From: Thiotrichaceae bacterium
Lineage (GTDB): Bacteria; Pseudomonadota; Gammaproteobacteria; Thiotrichales; Thiotrichaceae
Length of the DNA stretch: 34,631 bases
Assembly: GCA_026988095.1 (NCBI GenBank)
Contig: JALSLX010000144.1
Coordinates: forward strand, 1-34,631
Direction: 5' to 3'
The position numbers were made by a program, and so were the translations under genes. Below are positions 19,763 through 28,738 of this stretch, piece by piece (the first letter of the stretch is position 1; each line of letters starts with the position of its first letter). A model generated the notes under the pieces. It was given only the letters and a program-made list of their open reading frames with translations. It did not search any database and was not told where the DNA came from.

Positions 19763-20536
19763 ATGTTTAGCAGAATAAAAGAAGATATCTCCTGTGTATT
19801 TGACCGTGACCCTGCGGCGCGTAATACCTTTGAAGTTCTCACCACTTATCCCGGTGTACACGCGATCATAATGCATCGCTTTAGTCATGCACTTTCGAAG
19901 AAGGGCTTTAAATGGCTGGCACGCGTGCTTTCTAACGTGGCTAGATTGTTTACGGGGATTGAGATTCACCCTAGCGCTGTCATAGGGCGACGCTTTTTTA
20001 TTGATCACGGTATGGGTATCGTGATCGGTGAAACAGCGGAGATTGGTGATGATTGTTCTTTGTATCATGGTGTGACATTAGGCGGTACATCATGGAGTCC
20101 CGGAAAACGTCACCCAACATTAGGTAATAATGTCGTGGTAGGTGCAGGGGCAAAAATACTCGGGCCAATTATGATTAACGATGGCGCACGTGTGGGCTCA
20201 AATGCAGTAGTGGTCAAAGAAGTGCCAGCTGATACCACGGTAGTAGGTGTGCCAGCGCGTGAGGTTATAAAGTCAGATATTACACAGGAAAATCGCGATA
20301 AGATTGCCGAGAAGATGGGATTTGATGCCTACGGCGCAACGCAAGATATGACAGACCCTGTCGCAAAAACCGTTAATCGTATGCTAGATCATATCCATAA
20401 GATGGATGAGCGCATGAATAAAATGTGCAAACAAATGCAACATTTAGGTGGGGAATTTGACTTTGAGCCTTTGCCAGAATTAAAGAATGCAGAATTGTCA
20501 GAGTGTAACCCTGAGAGTCAGAAAGAGAAGACTTAA
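19763..20536 (+). CDS. cysE: Serine O-acetyltransferase
   Basis: [51 protein letters not shown] left-handed beta-helix motifs. Confidence 0.95.
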   Translation: MFSRIKEDISCVFDRDPAARNTFEVLTTYPGVHAIIMHRFSHALSKKGFKWLARVLSNVARLFTGIEIHPSAVIGRRFFIDHGMGIVIGETAEIGDDCSLYHGVTLGGTSWSPGKRHPTLGNNVVVGAGAKILGPIMINDGARVGSNAVVVKEVPADTTVVGVPAREVIKSDITQENRDKIAEKMGFDAYGATQDMTDPVAKTVNRMLDHIHKMDERMNKMCKQMQHLGGEFDFEPLPELKNAELSECNPESQKEKT

Positions 20537-20543
20537 AAGACTT

Positions 20544-20707
20544 TTTTGCCACGGAAGCACACGGAAAAAAAGAACTAAACTAAATCGTCATTCTGGCGGA
20601 TGCCAGAATCTATGTTCAACCGAGAGTCAGTTGTTTGAGATAGATACTGGCATCCGCCAGTATGACAATCTCGTGTTGATTCTCTTTTTCGTGTTTTCCG
20701 TGGCAAA
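20544..20707. repeat. Palindromic repeat family 2, copy 2, enclosing a nested REP-like inverted doublet
   Basis: Outer arms CCACGGAAGCACACGGAAAAAAAG (20549-20572) / CTTTTTCGTGTTTTCCGTGG (20684-20703); inner GTCATTCTGGCGGATGCCAGAATC (20587-20610) versus GATACTGGCATCCGCCAGTATGAC (20643-20666), each itself a hairpin. Confidence 0.85.
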
Positions 20708-20743
20708 AATACTTCTAATATAGATCACACACAAACTGTAGTA

Positions 20744-20768
20744 ATACTTGACTGTCTTACTCGGGTAT
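20744..20768 (+). promoter_or_regulatory. IscR type-1-like binding site overlapping the iscR promoter
   Basis: ATACTTGACTGTCTTACTCGGGTAT agrees with my recalled type-1 consensus ATASYYGACTRWWWYAGTCRRSTAT at all but two positions; overlaps the -35 TTGACT (20748-20753), 17-bp spacer, -10 TAGTAT (20771-20776). Confidence 0.8.
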
Positions 20769-20821
20769 TCTAGTATCCCGCTTAATCGACAACCCCATCG
20801 AATACTGATCGAGCAACCAAT

Positions 20822-21301
20822 ATGAAATTAACCACAAAAGGACGTTATGCCGTTACAGCTATGCTGGACTTGGCTTTGCACGATGGCAATGGCCCTGTTT
20901 CATTAGTTGAAATTTCAGAACGTCAAGATATTTCACTTTCATACCTTGAGCAACTTTTTTCTAAATTAAGACGCAAAGAATTAGTAAAAAGCATGCGTGG
21001 GCCAGGTGGCGGATACAGCCTAAGCCGAGGCCCAGAAGCCATTGCTATTTCAAATATTATCATGGCAGTGGATGAAAACATTGATGTAACCAATTGTGGT
21101 AGCGCTGTTGGTGGTTGTGAAAAAGATAAACGTTGTTTAACCCATAATTTATGGATGGATTTAAGCAACCGTATCCAATCATTTCTTGATGATATTTCAT
21201 TGCAAGACATGATGGATAAAAAGGATGTGTTAGAAGTTGCAACACGTCAAAACAAAATTAATGTAGACAGCTTGAACAGTTTGTCTGACGCGACAAACTA
21301 G
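20822..21301 (+). CDS. iscR: Fe-S cluster assembly transcriptional regulator IscR
   Basis: [32 protein letters not shown]; Cys-containing [21 protein letters not shown]; start of isc operon. Confidence 0.97.
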   Translation: MKLTTKGRYAVTAMLDLALHDGNGPVSLVEISERQDISLSYLEQLFSKLRRKELVKSMRGPGGGYSLSRGPEAIAISNIIMAVDENIDVTNCGSAVGGCEKDKRCLTHNLWMDLSNRIQSFLDDISLQDMMDKKDVLEVATRQNKINVDSLNSLSDATN

Positions 21302-21320
21302 TTAAAAATAGGATTTTAAA

Positions 21321-22544
21321 ATGAGTAATATAATAACCCCAATATACATGGACTACTCAGCCACAACCCCAACAGACCAACGCGTTGCGGATAAAATGGC
21401 TCAGTACCTAACAGTCGATACGGCTTTTGGTAACCCTGCATCTAGCAGTCATACCTTTGGTTGGGATGCGGATGATGCGGTTAAACAAGCACGCCAAGAC
21501 GTTGCTGATTTAATTAATGCGGATTCTCGCGAGATCGTTTGGACCAGTGGCGCAACCGAATCTGATAACCTTGCGATTAAAGGTGCAGCGCACTTTAATA
21601 CCCGTAAAGGAAAACACATCATCACCATGAAGACAGAGCATAAGGCTGTTCTTGATACTTGTCGCCAGCTAGAGCGCGAAGGTTTTGAAGTGACTTATCT
21701 TGATCCTAAAGATGATGGGTTGTTAGATATTCAAGTTTTAAAAGATGCCATTCGTGAAGACACAACGGTTGTATCAATCATGCACGTGAATAACGAGATT
21801 GGTGTTATTCAAGATATCGCAGCGATTGGCGAGCTTTGTCGTGAGAATAAAATTGTATTTCATGTGGATGCGGCGCAAAGCGCAGGTAAAGTACCTATCG
21901 ATTTAGGTGAACTTAAAGTTGATCTTATGAGTTTCTCAGCTCACAAAATTTACGGTCCAAAAGGTATTGGCGCGTTGTATGTTCGTCGTAAACCACGTAT
22001 CCGTATCGAAGCACAAATGCACGGTGGTGGACATGAGCGTGGTATGCGTTCAGGCACATTGGCAACACACCAAATTGTTGGTATGGGCGAAGCATTCAAA
22101 ATTGCAAAAGCAGAAATGGCAACAGAAAATGATCGTTTGCTCATGATGCGTAATCATCTTTATGATGGTTTTAAAGATATGGAAGAAGTCTACGTAAACG
22201 GTGACTTAGAGCAACGTATTGCAGGAAACTTAAACATTAGTTTTAACTATGTTGAAGGTGAGAGTTTAATGATGTCACTTAAAGGCATCGCGGTATCCTC
22301 AGGTTCAGCGTGTACTAGTGCATCGCTAGAGCCAAGTTATGTATTGCGCGCACTTGGGCGTAACGATGAATTAGCACACAGCTCATTACGCTTCACGATT
22401 GGTCGTTTTACAACCATGGAAGAAGTAGACTACGCAATAGAACAAACACGTGCAGCAGTAGAAAAATTACGCGATCTTTCTCCACTCTGGGATATGTTTA
22501 AAGACGGCATAGACTTAGATTCGGTAGAATGGGCCGCACATTAA
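21321..22544 (+). CDS. iscS: Cysteine desulfurase IscS
   Basis: [57 protein letters not shown]. Confidence 0.98.
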   Translation: MSNIITPIYMDYSATTPTDQRVADKMAQYLTVDTAFGNPASSSHTFGWDADDAVKQARQDVADLINADSREIVWTSGATESDNLAIKGAAHFNTRKGKHIITMKTEHKAVLDTCRQLEREGFEVTYLDPKDDGLLDIQVLKDAIREDTTVVSIMHVNNEIGVIQDIAAIGELCRENKIVFHVDAAQSAGKVPIDLGELKVDLMSFSAHKIYGPKGIGALYVRRKPRIRIEAQMHGGGHERGMRSGTLATHQIVGMGEAFKIAKAEMATENDRLLMMRNHLYDGFKDMEEVYVNGDLEQRIAGNLNISFNYVEGESLMMSLKGIAVSSGSACTSASLEPSYVLRALGRNDELAHSSLRFTIGRFTTMEEVDYAIEQTRAAVEKLRDLSPLWDMFKDGIDLDSVEWAAH

Positions 22545-22631
22545 TATTAAAGTATTAATTATATAAAACTAGCTAGCTAGTAAGTAATAAACTAACGAAT
22601 TAACAGCCTCAAAGGCTAGAAGGGTAAAATC

Positions 22632-23009
22632 ATGGCATATTCAGAAAAAGTAATCGATCATTACGAAAATCCACGTAACGTAGGTGCAATGGATAAAGAT
22701 GCAACAGACGTAGGAACAGGCATGGTAGGCGCTCCAGCGTGTGGCGATGTAATGAAACTACAAATTAAAGTAGGTTCTGACGGCATCATCGAAGATGCAA
22801 AGTTTAAAACTTATGGTTGTGGTTCTGCAATTGCATCATCATCACTTTTAACAGAGTGGGTAAAAGGTAAATCTCTTGATGAAGTTAAAGCAATTAAAAA
22901 CACTGATATTGCAGACGAGTTAGAGCTTCCTCCTGTTAAGGTTCATTGTTCTGTTTTGGCAGAAGATGCAATCAAAGCAGCTATAGAAGATTTTCAGTCT
23001 AAACAATAA
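22632..23009 (+). CDS. iscU: Fe-S cluster scaffold IscU
   Basis: MAYSEKVIDHYENPRNVG, GAPACGDVMKLQI, KTYGCGSAIASSS, LPPVKVHCSVLAEDAI. Confidence 0.98.
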   Translation: MAYSEKVIDHYENPRNVGAMDKDATDVGTGMVGAPACGDVMKLQIKVGSDGIIEDAKFKTYGCGSAIASSSLLTEWVKGKSLDEVKAIKNTDIADELELPPVKVHCSVLAEDAIKAAIEDFQSKQ

Positions 23010-23043
23010 ATAGTAATTTAGTTGTGGTTTAAGGTAAGTTGAT

Positions 23044-23367
23044 ATGGCAATTACATTTACAGATGCAGCAGCAGACCGCGTTAGCGCTTTTTTGGCAGAC
23101 CGTGGAAAAGGCGTAGGTTTACGCTTAGGTACAAAAACCTATGGTTGTTCGGGTATGGCTTATGTGGTTGAATTTGCAGATGAAATAGAAGATACAGATA
23201 CTGTATTTGAAGATCACGGTATCAAAATCATCATCGACCCTAAAAGCCTTGTCTACCTTGATGGTACAGAAATGGATTACACCAAAGAAGGCTTAAACGA
23301 AGGCTTTAAATTTAAGAATCCTAACGAATCTGATTCGTGTGGTTGTGGTGAGAGCTTTACTGTTTAA
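23044..23367 (+). CDS. iscA: Fe-S assembly protein IscA
   Basis: [36 protein letters not shown]. Confidence 0.97.
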   Translation: MAITFTDAAADRVSAFLADRGKGVGLRLGTKTYGCSGMAYVVEFADEIEDTDTVFEDHGIKIIIDPKSLVYLDGTEMDYTKEGLNEGFKFKNPNESDSCGCGESFTV

Positions 23368-23402
23368 TTCAGTTTTTCAAGTGTAAATAAGCGTATTATG
23401 AA

Positions 23403-23434
23403 GACCACCCCCCCTGTTTTTCGCTGTTTTGTAT
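23403..23434 (+). repeat. C-tract repeat family 1, copy E (solo left arm) between iscA and hscB
   Basis: GACCACCCCCCCTGTTTTTCGCTGTTTTGTAT; no inverted partner before hscB at 23459. Confidence 0.85.
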
Positions 23435-23458
23435 TCCCAAATGTTGGATAAATCCTAG

Positions 23459-23998
23459 ATGCTTGATTTTAAACAAAGCTATTTTGAGTTGTTCGGCTTG
23501 CCAGAAAAGTTTGATATAGACTTCACAAAACTGAATGAGAAATTTCGAGAGCTTCAAGCAAAATATCACCCCGACCGTTTTGTAAATGGTAGTGATAATG
23601 AGCGCTTAGTCGCAGTACAAACCACCGGCTTAATTAACGAAGCAAATGAAACACTTAAATCATCCCGATTACGTGCACGTTATCTTTTAACGTTAAAAGG
23701 CGTTGATTTCGATGATGAAATCGACACGACCAGCGATGGTGCTTTTCTAATGCATCAAATGGAAATTCGCGAAGCACTTGAAGAAGTAAGCAATGAACAA
23801 GATCCACTGGCAAGAATTGATGATATAGCTCAAGAAATTAGCGGCGAAGCGGATGCACTCAAAGACGATTTTGTAGAGCAGCTAGAATTGGGAAACTTAG
23901 ATGCTGCTAAAGAAGCCGTGTTAAAAATGAAGTTTTTTGAGCGCTTATGTCAAGAATCAAAGTCTATTACTGAAAAACTTGAAGACGAATTGTTTTAA
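23459..23998 (+). CDS. hscB: Co-chaperone HscB
   Basis: YFELFGLPEKFDID, YHPDRFVNGSDNER (J-domain HPD); preceding hscA. Confidence 0.96.
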   Translation: MLDFKQSYFELFGLPEKFDIDFTKLNEKFRELQAKYHPDRFVNGSDNERLVAVQTTGLINEANETLKSSRLRARYLLTLKGVDFDDEIDTTSDGAFLMHQMEIREALEEVSNEQDPLARIDDIAQEISGEADALKDDFVEQLELGNLDAAKEAVLKMKFFERLCQESKSITEKLEDELF

Positions 23999-24016
23999 GT
24001 TTCGTAGAATATATAA

Positions 24017-25885
24017 ATGGCATTATTTCAAATATCAGAACCTGGTCAATCAGCACCTCTCGGTGAGCAAGAGAAGTTTCTCGCCGCAGGCATTGATTTG
24101 GGCACAACAAATTCACTCGTAGCAACCGTACGTGATAGTGGTACAGCAGAGACTGTGGCAGACGAGCAGGGTAATTCACTTTTGCCCTCCGTCGTGCGCT
24201 ATTTTGAGGATGGTACGACAGAAATTGGCACTACTGCCATAAACGCTCAGCTCGATAATATTGGAAACACAATATCATCAGCAAAGCGTTTGCTTGGTCG
24301 TGCAGTAGAAGACATTAAAACACTCGGTGGCTCATTGCCGTATAAGTTTGCCAATAATGATTCGAGTGTTCCACAAATGGTAACAGTTGCAGGCAATGTA
24401 ACGGCAATCGAGGTTTCGGCAGAAATTCTTAAAACACTAAAAAATCGTGTTGAAGATGAATTGGATGGCCCCTTAAAAGGCGTTGTAATTACCGTCCCAG
24501 CTTATTTTGATGATGCCCAGCGTCAAGCAACCAAAGATGCAGCAAGATTGGCAGATTTAAACGTATTTCGTTTGCTTAATGAGCCAACAGCGGCGGCAGT
24601 TGCTTATGGTTTAGATCATAAAGAAGAATTGGATGAAAGGATCATTGCCGTCTACGACTTAGGGGGTGGAACCTTTGATATTTCTATTCTCAAATTAAAC
24701 AAAGGCGTCTTTGAAGTCATGGCAACGGGTGGTGATTCGGCACTGGGTGGCGATGATTTTGATCATGCGATTGCAGAATGGATGCTGCAAGAATCTGGCA
24801 GTGATTTACATCACCATGCGATCAGTGAAGCGCGACGAGTAAAAGAAGCCTTAAGTGATAGTGAGGAGGTCAACGTAGAGTTGGCAGATTGGCAAGGCAC
24901 GATTACACGAGCACAATTTGATGAAATGGTCGCGCCATTAGTGAAAAAAACACTCTTAGCGTGTCGTCGTGCATTGCGAGATGCTGATCTAAGTAAAGAA
25001 CAAGTGCACGATGTAGTGATGGTGGGTGGCTCAACCCGTATGCCCATTATTCGTCAGAGCGTCGGTGAGTTTTTCAATAAACCACCATTGGTTGATATTG
25101 ATCCAGACAAGGTAGTCGCCATAGGTGCTGCATTACAAGCGGATGTTTTAGCAGGTAATAAGCCCGACGAAGAAATGCTATTGCTGGATGTGATTCCATT
25201 ATCATTAGGCCTTGAAACCTACGGTGGGTTGGTCGAAAAAGTGATTGCTCGTAATACCACGATTCCTATCACGCGCGCTCAAGAATTCACAACCTTTAAA
25301 GATGATCAAACCGCGATGACGGTGCACATATTACAAGGTGAGCGTGAAACAGTTGAAGAGAATCGCTCATTGGCAAAGTTTGCCTTAAAAGGTATTCCGC
25401 CCATGGTGGCAGGTGCAGCACGAATAAAAGTAACTTTTCAGGTGGATGCTGATGGCTTGCTTAATGTGGAAGCCGAAGAAGAAACAACCGGTGCAAAATC
25501 AAATATTGAAGTGAAACCATCCTATGGTTTAAGTGATAACGAAATCGAAGGCATGATTAAAGATTCGATGGATAATGCTCAAGCTGATATGGAAGCACGT
25601 CGTTTACGCGAACAAAAAGTAGAAGCTGATAGAACCTTAGAAGCCCTAGATTCAGCGATGAAGTCAGATGCAGACACAATGCTCAATGATGATGAAATCA
25701 AAATATTGTTAGAAGCGCGTGAAAACTTACAAAACATCAAAGATAACAGCGAAGATTCTGCCGAAGTTAAATCGGCCATAAAAAACATGGAAAAAGTAGC
25801 TGAATTTTACGTCGCACGCCGAATGGACGACAATGTGAAAACAGCTATGCAAGGTCAGAGTGTTTCTGATTTTGCCGATAGATAA
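24017..25885 (+). CDS. hscA: Fe-S protein assembly chaperone HscA
   Basis: [44 protein letters not shown] Hsp70 motifs; isc operon. Confidence 0.98.
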   Translation: MALFQISEPGQSAPLGEQEKFLAAGIDLGTTNSLVATVRDSGTAETVADEQGNSLLPSVVRYFEDGTTEIGTTAINAQLDNIGNTISSAKRLLGRAVEDIKTLGGSLPYKFANNDSSVPQMVTVAGNVTAIEVSAEILKTLKNRVEDELDGPLKGVVITVPAYFDDAQRQATKDAARLADLNVFRLLNEPTAAAVAYGLDHKEELDERIIAVYDLGGGTFDISILKLNKGVFEVMATGGDSALGGDDFDHAIAEWMLQESGSDLHHHAISEARRVKEALSDSEEVNVELADWQGTITRAQFDEMVAPLVKKTLLACRRALRDADLSKEQVHDVVMVGGSTRMPIIRQSVGEFFNKPPLVDIDPDKVVAIGAALQADVLAGNKPDEEMLLLDVIPLSLGLETYGGLVEKVIARNTTIPITRAQEFTTFKDDQTAMTVHILQGERETVEENRSLAKFALKGIPPMVAGAARIKVTFQVDADGLLNVEAEEETTGAKSNIEVKPSYGLSDNEIEGMIKDSMDNAQADMEARRLREQKVEADRTLEALDSAMKSDADTMLNDDEIKILLEARENLQNIKDNSEDSAEVKSAIKNMEKVAEFYVARRMDDNVKTAMQGQSVSDFADR

Positions 25886-25900
25886 AAGAGATTAAACGTT

Positions 25901-26239
25901 ATGCCGAAGATTATATTTTTACCCCACGAAGAACTTTGCCCAGATGGTGCGATGTTTGAAGCCGAAACGGGGATGACACTGTGTGATGCAGGCTTAGCCA
26001 ATCATATCGATATCGAACATGCCTGTGAAAAGTCGTGTGCCTGTACAACTTGTCACATTTATGTACGTGAAGGCTTTGATTCGCTAGAAGAAGCAACAGA
26101 CCTAGAAGAAGATTACTTGGATAAAGCGTGGGGCGTTGACCCCGACTCACGTCTGAGTTGTCAGGCAAAAGTGGGTACGGAAGATTTAGTGTTAGAAATG
26201 CCGAAGTACACGATCAATATGGTCTCAGAAAACCATTAG
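25901..26239 (+). CDS. fdx: [2Fe-2S] ferredoxin, ISC type
   Basis: ACEKSCACTTCHIYVREGFDSLEEATDLEEDYLDKAWGVDPDSRLSCQAKVG. Confidence 0.97.
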   Translation: MPKIIFLPHEELCPDGAMFEAETGMTLCDAGLANHIDIEHACEKSCACTTCHIYVREGFDSLEEATDLEEDYLDKAWGVDPDSRLSCQAKVGTEDLVLEMPKYTINMVSENH

Positions 26240-26246
26240 CCATTCC

Positions 26247-26368
26247 TGAGCAATGCACTTTTGCCCGTCTGCGGCGTTGCTTTGCGACTTCCGCTACTCA
26301 TGTACTCATCGTACACTCCGTTGCGGCTTCTCAAGCGCCTTGCATACGAACAAAATCACATTACTCAG
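26247..26368. repeat. Palindromic intergenic repeat (family 3) between fdx and iscX
   Basis: TGAGCAATGCACTTTTGCCCGTCTGC at 26247 is imperfectly inverted relative to GCATACGAACAAAATCACATTACTCA ending 26367; inner GCGACTTCCGC / GTTGCGGCTTC region also inverted. Confidence 0.75.
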
Positions 26369-26399
26369 AAACGACTAAAAATTAGTTAAGGATTTTACA

Positions 26400-26600
26400 A
26401 TGAAATACAAATGGACAGACACCCTAGACCTAGCCATCGAGCTAGATGAAGCACATCCTGATGTTGATCCGCAGTATGTGCGTTTCACTGACTTGCATTC
26501 TTGGGTATGCGCGCTTGAAAGCTTTGAAGATGACCCTGAAAAATCAAATGAGAAAATATTAGAATCAATTCAAATGAACTGGATTGAAGAAAAAGACTAG
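26400..26600 (+). CDS. iscX: Fe-S assembly protein IscX
   Basis: KWTDTLDLAIELDEAHPDVDPQYVRFTDLHSWV...IQMNWIEEKD. Confidence 0.96.
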   Translation: MKYKWTDTLDLAIELDEAHPDVDPQYVRFTDLHSWVCALESFEDDPEKSNEKILESIQMNWIEEKD

Positions 26601-26639
26601 AAAAAGAGACACTGTGGTTGGGTATGGTGGGCTAAGAAA

Positions 26640-26825
26640 ATGCTTCACAAAATAAAAATATTATTCATTCGCTTGGTGACGGTATGCATCGTCTTTTATG
26701 TGTTATGGGTGGTCGTTAATAAAGTCTCCCCAGCAATTAATCCGCCAAAAACCAGTCAGAAATCTATTGAGCGTGATTATCGTGGGGCAATTCAGATTGA
26801 TATGAAGCAGGAAACATTTAAGTAA
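26640..26825 (+). CDS. Small single-TM hypothetical protein
   Basis: 61-aa ORF with hydrophobic segment IRLVTVCIVFYVLWVVVN, immediately after iscX. Confidence 0.45.
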   Translation: MLHKIKILFIRLVTVCIVFYVLWVVVNKVSPAINPPKTSQKSIERDYRGAIQIDMKQETFK

Positions 26826-26836
26826 GATATATCCAT

Positions 26837-27388
26837 TCAGCTATAAAATATTATATTATGAAATTCTACTGGAATCGACTCGCTCATATTTCGATAGCCA
26901 TGTGGCTGGTCAGCAGAAAATCGTAAAACCTCTCTTTTTGATAACTTTTTCCACTCTCCTTTGAGTTTAACTTCTAGCTCCCCAGATATAACCAAAACAT
27001 GCTCAAAAACGCCTTTATCATGCGCTTCAGATAGATGAGTTTGCAATGGCTCTAGCTTGATTGTAAACATTTCAAATCCGAAGCGTGGATCAAATGGGAA
27101 AAGAATTTTTGCTTTTAGATCATGTTTCTGTGTATTGAATTCTTTCGCTTTTTTCTGCACATTTTCATCGCTATCTTCTACTAATAAACCATCTACAAAT
27201 AGTGATAAGGGTTTATGAAATCCCGTTGCAATCTTCCAAAGTGTTGAAATTGTTGGGCTAGATTCATTACGCTCAATTTGACCTAACATGGCTTTACTAA
27301 CGCCTGTTTCTTCTGCAGCTTTGCTTAAACTCCAGCCAGCCGTATTACGAATTTTTTTTAACTGATGCCCAATTTCATATTTGATCAT
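26837..27388 (-). CDS. XRE-family transcriptional regulator with C-terminal cupin domain (YdcN/SutR-like)
   Basis: HTH LKKIRNTAGWSLSKAAEETGVSKAMLGQIERNESSPTISTLWKIA; cupin-like EHVLVISGELEVKLKGEWKKLSKREVLRFSADQPHGYRN; divergent from benE. ATG at 27388 preferred to the 27433 start. Confidence 0.88.
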   Translation of the reverse strand: MIKYEIGHQLKKIRNTAGWSLSKAAEETGVSKAMLGQIERNESSPTISTLWKIATGFHKPLSLFVDGLLVEDSDENVQKKAKEFNTQKHDLKAKILFPFDPRFGFEMFTIKLEPLQTHLSEAHDKGVFEHVLVISGELEVKLKGEWKKLSKREVLRFSADQPHGYRNMSESIPVEFHNIIFYS

Positions 27389-27413
27389 AAGTTTACCGAG
27401 GTTTAAATAAGTC

Positions 27414-27465
27414 TTGTGCAGTATAGCGTACAATATTATGATGTTTGAGCGTTATAACGCACAAA
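27414..27465 (+). promoter_or_regulatory. Putative benE promoter with palindromic operator
   Basis: -35 TTGTGC (27414-27419), 17-bp spacer, -10 TATGAT (27437-27442), followed by TTTGAGCGTTATAACGCACAAA (27444-27465; perfect GCGTTATAACGC core). Confidence 0.6.
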
Positions 27466-27484
27466 CCATTAAAGAGTAATTTTT

Positions 27485-28639
27485 ATGAAAATATTAAAGC
27501 TTAGTCATATTAGCTCAGGTTTTATAGCAGTCTTAATCGGTTACAGTAGTTCTGTTGCAATAATTTTTCAGGCTGCAACTGCCGCAGGGGCAGGGCAAGA
27601 GGTAATTAATTCTTGGCTACTAGCATTGGGTTTGGGGATGGGTTTATCCAGTATCGGTCTTTCTTTATATTTCAAATCTCCTATATTAACAGCGTGGTCA
27701 ACACCTGGTGCTGCAATGTTAGCTACAGCATTAGTTAATGTTCCAATGAGTGAAGCTGTTGGTGCATTCTTGTTAAGTGGGTTATTGATTACATTGAGCG
27801 GGTTAAGCGGAAGCTTTGAACGTTTAAGTAAGATTATCCCTCCTGCAATTGCTGCAGCAATGCTGGCTGGTGTGTTGCTTCCCTTTTGTTTAGAAATATT
27901 TACGAATTTACAGCAGGAGTTTGTACTGGTTGCATCGATGTGTGTTGCCTACTTAATAGGAAAACGATATTTTTCGATTTATGCAATTCCTCTAGTGTTA
28001 CTGGTTGGCGTGTTGCTCTCATGGAAATTAGGATTATTTGAATCGGAAACAATTGATTTAAGACTAGAGAATTTTGTTTATACAGACCCTAGTTTTTCTA
28101 TCACTTCATTGATTAGTATTGCTATTCCACTATTCATAGTCACAATGACATCACAGAATATGCCTGGAATCGCTGTCATGAAAACAGCCGGTTTTAAACC
28201 TCCCTTATCTCCTATCATTACGACCACTGGAATAACTACAATTTTGCTTGCGCCGTTTGGAGGGTTCGCGTTTAACCTAGCTGCAATTACAGCAGCCATC
28301 TGTATGGAAGAGGATGCTGATAAAAACCGTAAGACACGTTACTTGGCCGCAGTGAGTGCAGGGATATTCTATCTATTGGCCGCACTTTTTGGAGCAACAA
28401 TTGTTGCATTGTTTTCAATCAGCCCTAAAGCTTTAGTATTGTCTTTAGCTGGACTCGCGTTGTTAGGTACATTGGGTAATTGTTTATCTCAGTCTTTAGA
28501 GAAGCCTCAACACCGGGAAGCAGCTTTAATTACGTTTCTTGTTGCTAGTTCGGGGGTGGTTTTTTTAGGAATAGGGGCAGCATTTTGGGGATTAGTTTCT
28601 GGATTGTTTGTTCAGCTAGTAATGAATAGGCGTTGCTAA
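27485..28639 (+). CDS. BenE family benzoate/H+ symporter-like transporter (YdcO-like)
   Basis: Multi-TM protein with TAWSTPGAAMLATAL, TMTSQNMPGIAVMKTAGFKPP, APFGGFAFNLAAITAAICM motifs. Confidence 0.9.
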   Translation: MKILKLSHISSGFIAVLIGYSSSVAIIFQAATAAGAGQEVINSWLLALGLGMGLSSIGLSLYFKSPILTAWSTPGAAMLATALVNVPMSEAVGAFLLSGLLITLSGLSGSFERLSKIIPPAIAAAMLAGVLLPFCLEIFTNLQQEFVLVASMCVAYLIGKRYFSIYAIPLVLLVGVLLSWKLGLFESETIDLRLENFVYTDPSFSITSLISIAIPLFIVTMTSQNMPGIAVMKTAGFKPPLSPIITTTGITTILLAPFGGFAFNLAAITAAICMEEDADKNRKTRYLAAVSAGIFYLLAALFGATIVALFSISPKALVLSLAGLALLGTLGNCLSQSLEKPQHREAALITFLVASSGVVFLGIGAAFWGLVSGLFVQLVMNRRC

Positions 28640-28650
28640 TATTATAGATA

Positions 28651-28675
28651 TGTAAAATGTCGAAAAATAGGGGAA
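28651..28675 (-). repeat. Degenerate C-tract repeat family 1, copy F (solo right arm)
   Basis: TGTAAAATGTCGAAAAATAGGGGAA resembles the right-arm consensus TACAAAACGTCGAAAAA(G/C)AGGGGGG. Confidence 0.55.
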
Positions 28676-28738
28676 GCAGCTGTTATTTGTTCAAACTATG
28701 TAGCTAAGCTTGATTTAAGGGGCTGGAAGTATCATCTC

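Noticed and set aside
19724-20068. 114-aa minus-strand ORF antisense to cysE
   Set aside because: Antisense to a strong conserved CDS with no recognisable motif.
20487-20723. 78-aa ORF downstream of cysE
   Set aside because: Overlaps the cysE 3' end and consists mainly of translated family 2 and REP-like repeat sequence.
25344-25356. Possible parS half-site (CGTGAAACA) given the parAB genes
   Set aside because: Only a half site inside the hscA coding frame; no full TGTTTCACGTGAAACA seen in the window.
26158-26385. 75-aa ORF over the fdx-iscX region
   Set aside because: Overlaps fdx in another frame and runs through palindromic repeat family 3; no protein-like motif.
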